Shown one piece after another: positions 16,410-24,634 of a DNA stretch of 44,470 nucleotides; positions within the stretch are counted from its first letter, which is position 1; each line of letters begins with the position of its first letter. Below the pieces are notes generated by a model. The model worked only from the letters and a program-made list of their open reading frames with translations. It had not been told where the DNA came from and searched no databases. The position numbers and the translations under genes were made by a program. The stretch is from Deferrivibrio essentukiensis (GTDB taxonomy: Bacteria; Chrysiogenota; Deferribacteres; Deferribacterales; Deferrivibrionaceae), in the NCBI RefSeq assembly GCF_020480685.1, contig NZ_JAJAFU010000021.1:1-44470 (forward strand), written 5' to 3'.

Positions 16410-16709
16410 TTTGCAGTTTGAAAATTGAATAAGTGTCGAGTGATAAGTAAAACATGTTGCGAAAATTGTTTTATTATGGTTGCAAAATTTCAAGTTGATT
16501 TTGGATTTTTGCTGTTTTTAACGGTTATTCTTAAATACCAGTAAGTTATGAGAAAAGTTAGATTAGTAGAACACGAATTTTTTAGTTCTTATTTATCAAT
16601 AATTTACAAAATAGGGTATCAAAATTTACAAAGTAGAAAAATTGATACCCCCCCTTCTTTAAATTTAACCTTGCAAGTATCTGAAAATATGGTATTAAAA
16701 AGGGGTACT
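16410..16709 (+). promoter_or_regulatory. CRISPR leader region
   Basis: About 300 nt of very AT-rich, apparently non-coding DNA between csx20 and the first repeat. It holds two similar direct segments, GTTGCGAAAATTG (near 16456) and GTTGCAAAATTT (near 16480), and a 9-bp inverted repeat (16614-16650). An ORF starting at 16548 runs into repeat 1 and is not convincing. Leader assignment follows from array orientation: the spacers are antisense to apparent mRNAs when read left to right, the opposite end is decayed, and the repeat end GGGATTACGAC resembles the usual 3' handle side. Confidence 0.6.
16614..16650. repeat. 9-bp inverted repeat in CRISPR leader
   Basis: GGGTATCAA (16614-16622) and TTGATACCC (16642-16650) are perfect reverse complements separated by 19 nt, about 60 nt before repeat 1. 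It could be a protein-binding site for leader transcription or spacer acquisition, or a weak hairpin at the end of the cas operon transcript. No T-tract follows, so a terminator is unlikely. Confidence 0.5.
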
Positions 16710-19700
16710 ATTGGAATCATTGACCTGACTTGAAGGGATTACGACTTTTTCCTTTTCTATTCTTTTTGTAAAATACAGTTTTTATTGGAATCATTGACCT
16801 GACTTGAAGGGATTACGACTATGATTTGCAACAAAGGAGTTACGGCAACTCCTTCTAATTGGAATCATTGACCTGACTTGAAGGGATTACGACATTTTAT
16901 TAATAACGGTTGGCAATTAGTCCGCCAACAATTGGAATCATTGACCTGACTTGAAGGGATTACGACGGATTAGAGGTTTGTCTTTAAGACAAGTCTCTAA
17001 TAATATTGGAATCATTGACCTGACTTGAAGGGATTACGACATATATTTTTTTGCCATCTGAGTTAAATATCTCTATTAGATTGGAATCATTGACCTGACT
17101 TGAAGGGATTACGACGTCCCAGTAGTTTTTCCAAACAGAGGTTGCTCTCAGCATTGGAATCATTGACCTGACTTGAAGGGATTACGACTTGCTATCAGTA
17201 AAAAAATCCCATAACTCAATCCTTGAAAATTGGAATCATTGACCTGACTTGAAGGGATTACGACCATAAGAGCCTCCTATAAATTATATTATTTGTACTA
17301 AATTGGAATCATTGACCTGACTTGAAGGGATTACGACTTTATAGCCACCAGTAACACCTATTTGCTTTCAATAAATTGGAATCATTGACCTGACTTGAAG
17401 GGATTACGACTAGACTACTCAATAATTCCTCAATTGCCTTTTTAGCCTTATTGGAATTTATGACCTGACTTGAAGGGATTACGACCTATTGCGACGTAAT
17501 CACTTCTCATAAAACACCTCAATATTGGAATTTATGACCTGACTTGAAGGGATTACGACGTTAAAGGGATTCGGAGTATTAAACTCCCTTGACCAACAAT
17601 TGGAATTTATGACCTGACTTGAAGGGATTACGACACTTTTTTTGACTAACATAATACACTCCTTTTATTATATTGGAATTTATGACCTGACTTGAAGGGA
17701 TTACGACCTTAAAAGGGCTGTTAAAATAGCCTCAAGCTCGAGCCTTGCATTGGAATTTATGACCTGACTTGAAGGGATTACGACATTAGAGAACGTAATA
17801 TCTCTTTCTTTGCGGTATTCAATATTGGAATTTATGACCTGACTTGAAGGGATTACGACCTTCAGGCGATAATGTTGCCAATAGTTCCTTTAAATTATTG
17901 GAATTTATGACCTGACTTGAAGGGATTACGACCTCTTATCCATCTTCTTAAAGTATGCCTCCATCTGTTTTATTGGAATTTATGACCTGACTTGAAGGGA
18001 TTACGACCCTACTGGCTTATCAATAAAGAGCCCGTATATGTCGTCATTGGAATTTATGACCTGACTTGAAGGGATTACGACCTTAAATCTGAGTTCATTA
18101 TACCAACGAGCGGCGTCATTGGAATTTATGACCTGACTTGAAGGGATTACGACTGTTTCCCAAGCCTCTTTATACGATAATGTCTTTTCTTTATTGGAAT
18201 TTATGACCTGACTTGAAGGGATTACGACTCACAATACGCGAATTCAGCGCTGCTGTAATACCTCACTATTGGAATTTATGACCTGACTTGAAGGGATTAC
18301 GACTACTGCTCCCAATTCAACATTTTTTCATTGGTGCTATATTGGAATTTATGACCTGACTTGAAGGGATTACGACCGTCTATCACCTTTACTTTCTGAG
18401 AGCCTAAGCCACTAAATTGGAATTTATGACCTGACTTGAAGGGATTACGACACCAACACCAATAGCACAAGGCTTTTTACCTGTCATAAATTGGAATCAT
18501 TGACCTGACTTGAAGGGATTACGACCAAATACGTAACCTCTTATAGCCATCCAATGAGCAACAGATTGGAATCATTGACCTGACTTGAAGGGATTACGAC
18601 TTGCACTCATAGTCCTTTTGGACTATGTTGTTGCCATATTGGAATCATTGACCTGACTTGAAGGGATTACGACAAACTCCTCCCCAACCCTGTCTCCTGT
18701 GTGGTCATTTCCCATTGGAATCATTGACCTGACTTGAAGGGATTACGACTATACTTAGCCCCCAACTTATTTCTTCTTTAGTATTTATTGGAATCATTGA
18801 CCTGACTTGAAGGGATTACGACATTACTTAACATATCCTCTACATATTCCTCTTTTAGAAATATTGGAATCATTGACCTGACTTGAAGGGATTACGACTA
18901 AGCACAACCAGACATAAGCAAACTGATGCCCGTGATTGGAATCATTGACCTGACTTGAAGGGATTACGACTAAAACTCAGCGAAGGCACGGCACATTTCC
19001 TCGTAGCTATTGGAATCATTGACCTGACTTGAAGGGATTACGACATTTTATCCAATTCAACCCACGGAGTTCCTTTTTCGATTGGAATCATTGACCTGAC
19101 TTGAAGGGATTACGACTACTGCTTGAATGTTTTTCACTTTCCAGTTGCCATTGTTATTGGAATCATTGACCTGACTTGAAGGGATTACGACATTCGCCGT
19201 CCGAAAGCTTGCGTTTTTAGTTAACGGTATTATTGGGATCATTGACCTGACTTGAAGGGATTACGACATTCGCCGTCCGAAAGCTTGCGTTTTTAGTTAA
19301 CGGTATTATTGGAATCATTGACCTGACTTGAAGGGATTACGACGATATTATCCCTGATATGTTTACAGGTGATAATACCATATTGGAATCATTGACCTGA
19401 CTTGAAGGGATTACGACATCTATTAAATATAAAATTGAAAGCAGGGCTGCCAATAGATTGGAATCATTGACCTGACTTGAAGGGATTACGACGCAGTTCT
19501 TCTTTTCTTATAAACAACACTTCCATGTTGCACATTGGAATCATTGACCTGACTTGAAGGGATTACGACTATAAAAGTATCAACAGCTACCATATTACAC
19601 CTCTCCTTATTGGAATCATTGACCTGACTTGAAGGGATTACGACTTTATAATTTCTATTGTTAAATTATCCATATATAAACCCATTGGAATCATTGACCT

Positions 19701-20000
19701 GACTTGAAGGGATTACGACAAGTTCTGTAGACCACAATAGCCAATTTTGATAATATTATTGGAATCATTGACCTGACTTGAAGGGATTACGACTATAAAC
19801 TCTGCTACTCTCATTTTATACCCTCCATTTTATTGGAATCATTGACCTGACTTGAAGGGATTACGACTTCAATAGTGAAAACTTTCATACTCTTTCCTCC
19901 TTTTTTATTGGAATCATTGACCTGACTTGAAGGGATTACGACACTACAATCTGGACATAAGTATTTGTTGTCGCTATATGATTGGAATCATTGACCTGAC

Positions 20001-20050
20001 TTCCAGCAAGCTTGGTGCAGAAACATCGGGAGTTAACTATGCCCGATGTT
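20001..20050. mobile_element. 50-bp hairpin element inserted in CRISPR repeat 45 (copy 1)
   Basis: The repeat is intact on both sides of this 50-nt block: 19981-20000 and 20051-20066 join to make a normal 36-nt repeat. The block starts TTCCAGCAAGCTTGG and contains a perfect 10-bp stem, AAACATCGGG (20021-20030) with CCCGATGTTT (20042-20051), around an 11-nt loop. TT is present at both junctions and could be a 2-bp target duplication. It has no coding capacity. It may be a non-autonomous palindromic (MITE- or REP-like) element or a terminator-like hairpin. Confidence 0.75.
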
Positions 20051-20126
20051 TTGAAGGGATTACGACTCAATAAGCTTGAAAATTGCGATACAAGCCCTTG
20101 AATTGTATTGGAATCATTGACCTGAC

Positions 20127-20176
20127 TTCCAGCAAGCTTGGTGCAGAAACATCGGGGGCTAACTGTGCCCGATGTT
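20127..20176. mobile_element. 50-bp hairpin element in CRISPR repeat 46 (copy 2)
   Basis: Same length and same insertion point as copy 1. It differs at three positions, all in the loop (GGGAGTTAACTATGCCC becomes GGGGGCTAACTGTGCCC), while the 10-bp stem is unchanged. The flanking repeat is complete on the left but breaks off after TTGAAGGGATT on the right (20187), marking the end of the array. Confidence 0.75.
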
Positions 20177-20187
20177 TTGAAGGGATT

Positions 20188-20799
20188 GATTTAAAAATTT
20201 TGAATTTTGAATTTTGAATTTTGAATTATGAATTATGAATTATTTGTTTTACATTTTTGTTGTATTTAGCTTAATACAAATACTAATTTTGAGCATTGAA
20301 CATTGAACTTCTTAGTACTTAATGTTTAATTCTTAACACTATTTTCTGACCTGACTTCCAGCAAGCTTGGTGTAGAAACATCGGGAGTTAATTATGCCCG
20401 ATGTTTTTTAGCAAGCTTGGAATAGAAACATCAGGATTAATATGCCTGATGTTTTGAAGGGATTTAATTTTGAATGTTGAAGTATGGATTATGAATTATG
20501 AATTTTTTTATAAAGGTTTTAGAGACATAGTACTTAACACTTAACACTTAATACTTAATACTTAAGGCTTAATTCTTAACGCTTATTTCTGACCTTACTT
20601 TGTATAAGTAACGTTAGAAAGTTGAAACGTAGAACGTAGAACCTTGAACATTGAACCTTGAACCTTGAACATTGAACATTGAACTTCTTAATACTTAACA
20701 CTTAGAACTAAATTCGAACATAGAACGCTTAACTTTTTCATGACTTAAGTTGATTACATTAAAACTAAAATTGCAAATGTTTGTGAAAATATCTGTTGA
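20188..20799. repeat. Decayed array end with period-7 simple repeats, no gene
   Basis: About 600 nt without a credible gene. It holds runs of 7-nt units: GAATTTT/GAATTAT at about 20200-20245, TTAACAC/TTAATAC at about 20534-20583, and GAACCTT/GAACATT at about 20640-20690, plus the relic repeat with two hairpin elements (20347-20464). CTGACCTTACTTTG near 20586 may be another eroded CRISPR repeat. The same heptamer family appears inside the C-terminal pglX gene. It looks like eroded trailer DNA expanded by slippage. Confidence 0.7.
20356..20453. mobile_element. Tandem pair of the hairpin element in a relic CRISPR repeat (copies 3 and 4)
   Basis: Copy 3 (20356-20405) closely matches copy 1. Copy 4 (20406-20453) is diverged: its stem is AAACATCAGG (20426-20435) with CCTGATGTTT (20445-20454), a G-to-A change matched by a C-to-T change on the other arm, so pairing is kept. 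The pair is bracketed by TGACCTGAC (20347-20355) and TTGAAGGGATT (20454-20464), the two halves of the CRISPR repeat. This is therefore a relic repeat beyond the current array that was invaded at the same point. Confidence 0.75.
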
Positions 20800-22074
20800 T
20801 TAAGCTATTTTTATTCTTACTGCATTTTTAACAGGTTTATTTTTTTTCGGGTCATAGGAATCTTCTAAATAAAAAGTTACTTTACTGCCAATGTTAAATT
20901 CTGCTTTTTTGCCAAGCATTTCTGATGTTTTAAAATAATAAGATTGCTTATCAGTTTTAATAAAACCAGCTTTATTATTTGGTAAATAGCCACTGATTAC
21001 ACCTTGGTATTGTGTTTTGTTAGAAAAATAGATATCACTCCAAAGATTTTTTAGTTCTTTTAAAACATCTAATTTGTTGGAGCGTAAATTTCCATACTTG
21101 TTGATTAGCTTTTGTGGCAAGTTTATATTCCAATTATTTTCATTAATTATTTCATTAGCCAAAATAAAATGCAGCTTTGCTTCATAATCCATTTGTTTAG
21201 CTTCTAAAATTTCTGCTAATAAAATTATAAGGTGTATTTTTTTGTCAATATCTCCAAAATTCATAACTGATTGTAATGCAAACGATAAGGCTTTATCAAA
21301 ATTTTTAAGTATGAAATAAATTTCAGCGATTTCTTTTTGAATAAACCAATCTTTTTTTATTTTTACTATTTGTTGAAGATAATTTAATGATGAGTCGTAT
21401 TTTTGCAACTCTTTATAGCAAAGAGCAATTCGCCACTTAAACCATATATCATTATTGTAATGGAAGTTATTGATGGTTTTTAAAGCTAAATTACAGGATT
21501 CGATACATTTTTCATATAATTTAATTTTGTATAAAGCTTTTGTTTTGTGCATGAAGTATTGTTCATATTCTGATGCTAATTCGACTTTCTTCCCATCTTT
21601 TTCAAAAGTGTATGAAGTTTGGTTTAATTTATTGAGTTCTAGTTTATTAAGCAACTCTAAGATATAGTTGGCATCATATGTGTTTTGTTCTTTTAATTTA
21701 TTTAAGCATTTAAATACTGCTTTTTTGTAAATAATATCATCTTGTGAACTATAATTGAGAATTTTTTCTACACAAAGCAAAAATTTTTCTAAAGGCAGTA
21801 AATCACCTTTTGCTGATAAATAGTCATATAGGGACCAAACATAGATGTTTTTAATATAATCAAACTCAGGATTTTCTTTTATTATCTGTTCAGAAACTTT
21901 AATTGCGTATTCATAATTTCCTAATTTTCTAAGACAAAATGCGTACCCCCATCCATCCCACTTTTCATTTTTCCCCTCTTCCCATAGCTTTTTAAAAAGT
22001 GGCAATGCTTCAGAAAATTTTTGACTTTGTCTTAAAGAAGATGCCTGTTTTCTTATCTCTTCCAAACTTTCCAT
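20800..22074 (-). CDS. TPR-repeat protein with C-terminal OB/cold-shock-like domain
   Basis: A 424-residue soluble protein. From residue about 10 to 310 it is built of helical repeats of TPR type (FSEALPLFKKLWEEG, GNYEYAIKVSEQIIKENPE, YDSSLNYLQQIVKIKKDW, FDKALSFALQSVMNFG). The last 75 residues read as a small beta barrel: YQGVISGYLPNNKAGFI, then IGSKVTFYLEDSYDPKKNKP and NAVRIKIA, similar in pattern to a cold-shock/S1-like OB fold. A TPR scaffold with a nucleic-acid-binding tail suggests a regulator or adaptor; no specific function is known to me. It points towards the trailer end of the array and has a good ribosome site (TAGGAG). It may be chromosomal background or an undescribed defence-associated gene. 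Confidence 0.75.
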   Translation of the reverse strand: MESLEEIRKQASSLRQSQKFSEALPLFKKLWEEGKNEKWDGWGYAFCLRKLGNYEYAIKVSEQIIKENPEFDYIKNIYVWSLYDYLSAKGDLLPLEKFLLCVEKILNYSSQDDIIYKKAVFKCLNKLKEQNTYDANYILELLNKLELNKLNQTSYTFEKDGKKVELASEYEQYFMHKTKALYKIKLYEKCIESCNLALKTINNFHYNNDIWFKWRIALCYKELQKYDSSLNYLQQIVKIKKDWFIQKEIAEIYFILKNFDKALSFALQSVMNFGDIDKKIHLIILLAEILEAKQMDYEAKLHFILANEIINENNWNINLPQKLINKYGNLRSNKLDVLKELKNLWSDIYFSNKTQYQGVISGYLPNNKAGFIKTDKQSYYFKTSEMLGKKAEFNIGSKVTFYLEDSYDPKKNKPVKNAVRIKIA

Positions 22075-22377
22075 AAAATCTCCTACTTAAGAAAGTAAAC
22101 AAATTAATGGACTATTTTCTGACAATATTTTTAAAACAGTTAATGGTTTAATAATTTTTATTGTTTATCTTTTACAAAATAATCGTATGCAGGTTGATTT
22201 ATTTTTTCATTTCATTTTGCGTAAGGTTGTGTAAAGCGATTTACATCCATTATGTTGATAATAAGAAAGAATGGAGTAGTGTTACTATTCAATAAATTTT
22301 TTGACTAATAGTTCTTCCATTTAAAAATTGTAAAAGTTGCCAAGTTTGTTAACAATTGAGGCTTACGTAACATTATG
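22075..22377. other. Intergenic region with one small inverted repeat
   Basis: About 300 nt without a gene, between two leftward genes. The only clear structure is TGTAAA (22230-22235), GCGA, TTTACA (22240-22245), a perfect 6-bp inverted repeat about 155 nt upstream of the TPR gene start. It could be an operator or a hairpin at the end of the ADP-ribosylglycohydrolase transcript. I see no convincing -35/-10 pair. Confidence 0.4.
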
Positions 22378-23514
22378 TCAGTGATTGGTAATTTTGTCGT
22401 TAAGCCTTTCTGCTAAATTTTCTATATCTCTATATCTTGCAATTTGTCGCAGCCATTTTTTAGGAATGTTGTCAAATCCGTAGTATAGTCCTGCAAGCCC
22501 ACCTGTTACTGCGCCTGTTGTGTCTGTGTCGTCACCCAAGTTCACTGCTTTCAAAACAGCTTCTTTGTAATTGTCTGTTGTCATCAAACTCCAAATACTT
22601 GCTTCAAGTGTATGCAAAACATAACCACTACTTTGAATATCGCTTTCATCAATTTTGAAAATGTTACCTTTTAACAATCTGTCAAAATTTGCAATTTCTG
22701 TTGGATTGATTCCAAGCTTTGCCAAGTAATTTGAAATTTCTGTCTGCAAGTTTTTATAAATTTCAAATATATCTTTTCCTTCTAAAATTTGCTTTGCAAA
22801 TTCAAGATAGTAGAAGCAAGCAATGACTGAACGAATATGCCCGTGTGTAATTGACGAAACTTTTCTTGTAATGTCAAAACGTTCGTTGATTGGTTTATCG
22901 AGTAAATAAAAAACTAAAGGTAAAATTCGCATAAGCGAACCATTGCCGTTGTCATTTTCTTTAAATCCACCTGCTAACTCTGGTTTTTCACCTTTTGCAA
23001 GCCTTGAAATTGCTTGGCTTGTGGCAATGCCAATATCAAAAACATCTCCATGTGGTGTCCAATAATTTTCGTATGCCCATTTTACAAAATTTTGTCCTAT
23101 TACATTCAAATCAAAATCTTGTGTCAAGGCTTCGGCAAGACAAAATGTTAGCGAACTGTCATCAGACCAGGTTCCAGGTGGTAAATTGTATGTTCCATAA
23201 CCGATCTTATCTGTTACGGGATTTTTGCGAAGTGTCTCTCGAGTCTTAAACTCAACTGGAACACCTAAAGCATCACCAACTGCGACACCAATAAGTGCTG
23301 ATTTTATTGCTTTGAAATAATCAACATTCTGAATCTTAAAAAGCATACTTCCGAAGTTGCTCCAACTTTTTATCGTGTCTGTTTCAGATTTGATATTTTT
23401 TCTTAGATAAATGTCGCGTACATCTATTTCTAAAAGGCCTCTTGCAATTAAAAATAAAAAGGTTTCAATGTCTGCATTATCTTCTTCATTATTATTTTTC
23501 TTTGTTTCTTTCAA
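22378..23514 (-). CDS. ADP-ribosylglycohydrolase (DraG/ARH family)
   Basis: A 378-residue protein. The family core starts at about residue 68 with AIKSALIGVAVGDALGVPVEF. It has the metal-site motifs GTWSDDSSLTFCLAEAL (near 118-134), NDNGNGSLMRILPL and, near the C-terminus, NLGDDTDTTGAVTGGLAG. All the acidic pairs for the two Mg2+ ions are present, so it should be active in removing ADP-ribose from proteins or other targets. The first 65 residues are an extra acidic/helical segment. The only in-frame start near the 5' end is TTG at 23514, inside the tail of a small frameshifted gene, suggesting coupled translation; a later Met would remove the extension. It may act as an antidote to ADP-ribosylating toxins or phage effectors, which is inference. 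Confidence 0.85.
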   Translation of the reverse strand: MKETKKNNNEEDNADIETFLFLIARGLLEIDVRDIYLRKNIKSETDTIKSWSNFGSMLFKIQNVDYFKAIKSALIGVAVGDALGVPVEFKTRETLRKNPVTDKIGYGTYNLPPGTWSDDSSLTFCLAEALTQDFDLNVIGQNFVKWAYENYWTPHGDVFDIGIATSQAISRLAKGEKPELAGGFKENDNGNGSLMRILPLVFYLLDKPINERFDITRKVSSITHGHIRSVIACFYYLEFAKQILEGKDIFEIYKNLQTEISNYLAKLGINPTEIANFDRLLKGNIFKIDESDIQSSGYVLHTLEASIWSLMTTDNYKEAVLKAVNLGDDTDTTGAVTGGLAGLYYGFDNIPKKWLRQIARYRDIENLAERLNDKITNH

Positions 23515-23772
23515 CCCAAAACTCTCTTATGATGTAGCCGTCAGTTACTTTGTCAATTTTTGCTTTATAAATTCCGTAGCCTGTCCAAGAGCGGTGAAAG
23601 TAAAGCCATTCGTTTTCATAATAAATGAACCGCTTATCCTCCATTTCTTGAGGAATAAGTCCATTTTTCAGTTTAGAAAACTGTTTATCTGTTAAAAATA
23701 AGTCTATTTCAATTTTTTGGGATTATCAATAGGAATGTTTTTCCAACTTTCTTTTGTAGCTATTTCTTTCAT
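23492..23772 (-). pseudogene. Frameshifted small gene upstream of the ADP-ribosylglycohydrolase
   Basis: On the minus strand an ATG at 23772 opens MKEIATKESWKNIPIDNPKK. It then meets an A6 run (23713-23718) after which the frame hits a stop. One extra A would continue into IEIDLFLTDKQFSKLKNG and then EWLYFHRSWTGYGIYKAKI and EFWVERNKEK, ending at 23492 just inside the next gene. The downstream part looks like a real conserved protein (aromatic-rich, WLYFHRSWTGYGIY) of about 90 residues in total. Causes could be a real loss of one base, phase variation or programmed slippage in the homopolymer, or a sequencing error. Function is unknown; it is coupled to the glycohydrolase. Confidence 0.65.
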
Positions 23773-23808
23773 TTTTGCACCAACATTTATTAAATCACAT
23801 TTGTTTCA

Positions 23809-23817
23809 ATTATACCA
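23809..23817 (-). promoter_or_regulatory. Extended -10 promoter element before the frameshifted gene
   Basis: On the minus strand TGG is followed directly by a perfect TATAAT (23814 down to 23809), an extended -10 element. No clear -35 is found at the usual distance. Initiation near 23802 would give a leader of about 30 nt before the ATG at 23772. Confidence 0.4.
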
Positions 23818-24025
23818 ACTTTCCTGGTATTGTTTATACATAATATTAGCTGGTTATTATTCAGTTTTCCATATATATTTAATTGGATATCATAAACTCT
23901 CAAAAGTGAGATAATGCCATGTGTATCATATTATGTTTATATCATTATTTGCTGAATATTATTTTCATAAGTACGCCTCTTTTTTGGTAAGATTATAATA
24001 TAACTTAAATTAATCATAACATTCC

Positions 24026-24412
24026 TTAAAGAGCATTTGCTAGGGCAGTTAGCTCTTTGACGATAAGACCATAGTCTTCAGTTGGAACAATGTGCCCCCA
24101 ATCTGTTTCTATTAAATCTTCTTTATTTATTTTTAGAGTGCTAAGTATTATATCATTATTTACAACTTCATCATTTTTACTGATTATAATGGTTCTTTTT
24201 GGGTTTGCCCCATCATCTTTTTTTATCAAATCTTGTAATTGTATTTCAGATTTTTTATACGATTCAAGAATGCTAAGGTCAGTTACCCCTTTTCTTTTGA
24301 GTGTATTAAATGGAGTAATAGAGGGATTTATTAACATAAAAGGGATTTTATGCTTTAATCCGAAATAAAGTGCAGGAAATGCCCCAATAATTGAAGAATC
24401 AATGAGGTTGTA
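24026..24412 (-). pseudogene. Truncated YqiA/UPF0227-like esterase remnant
   Basis: The frame on the minus strand is open only from about 24412. It gives SSIIGAFPALYFGLKHKIPF, then FMLINPSITPF, KRTIIISKNDEVV and TDWGHIVPTEDYG. This is the back half of a small alpha/beta-hydrolase of the YqiA type: the region after the nucleophile elbow, an Asp (NDEVV) and the catalytic His (WGHIVP). The expected N-terminal part with the HGF motif and the GxSxG-like elbow is missing, and a stop lies at 24413-24415. The first in-frame ATG (24337) would give only 103 residues without a nucleophile. I read it as a dead fragment left by a deletion at the island edge. Confidence 0.65.
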
Positions 24413-24546
24413 CTAAAAAAGGAACCGGACAATCCACCAATATTTAATTTGTCTATTGGTACAGAGTAGATTGAGTTAGAGCTTTTGGTTACACAGTAAA
24501 TTTAATGAGCTATACTTTTATTAAAAAATCTTGGACAAGGTAAGGT

Positions 24547-24574
24547 TTTACAAGTAAATAATTTGTGCTAAAAT
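24547..24574 (+). promoter_or_regulatory. Candidate promoter of mcrBC
   Basis: TTTACA (24547-24552) and TAAAAT (24569-24574) are separated by 16 nt, with TG at 24566-24567 making an extended -10. The mcrB start lies about 60 nt downstream behind AAGGAG. Confidence 0.5.
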
Positions 24575-24634
24575 ATTGCAAGCTTAGTATGTTGATTATA
24601 AAAAATCTTTGTACAAATTTAAGGAGAGAGTGAA

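Larger units (their letters stand above)
16710..20187 (+). CRISPR. CRISPR array, 46 repeats and 45 spacers (type III-B)
   Basis: A 36-nt direct repeat begins ATTGGAAT and ends GACTTGAAGGGATTACGAC. Spacers are 36-41 nt. Repeats 1-10 and 25-46 read CAT at positions 9-11, while repeats 11-24 (17450-18451) read TTA. Repeat 35 (19232) has one A-to-G change, and the spacers on either side of it are identical. Repeats 45 (19981-20066) and 46 (20107-20187) are split by a 50-bp hairpin element after repeat position 20, and repeat 46 is also degenerate at its 3' end. Read left to right, most spacers are antisense to open frames, and at least six span a Shine-Dalgarno plus ATG on the opposite strand. 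This is what an RNA-targeting system needs if transcription is rightward. The expected crRNA handle is ATTACGAC. Confidence 0.97.

Noticed and set aside
16548-16733. 61-codon ORF in the CRISPR leader
   Set aside because: It lacks a ribosome site, runs into the first repeat and contains the leader inverted repeat. Its composition fits chance in AT-rich DNA.
19057-19242. ORF on the minus strand within the array
   Set aside because: It is made of repeat and spacer sequence; open frames on this strand arise because the spacers are antisense to phage genes.
16710-20187. Leftward transcription of the array with the leader on the right
   Set aside because: The right end is degenerate and interrupted, and spacers read leftward would be sense to the apparent mRNAs and could not pair with them. 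The left flank is a clean AT-rich leader next to an intact repeat.
23717-23914. Plus-strand hydrophobic ORF near 23.8 kb
   Set aside because: It lies opposite the frameshifted small gene and its promoter; the hydrophobic residues come from T-rich DNA.
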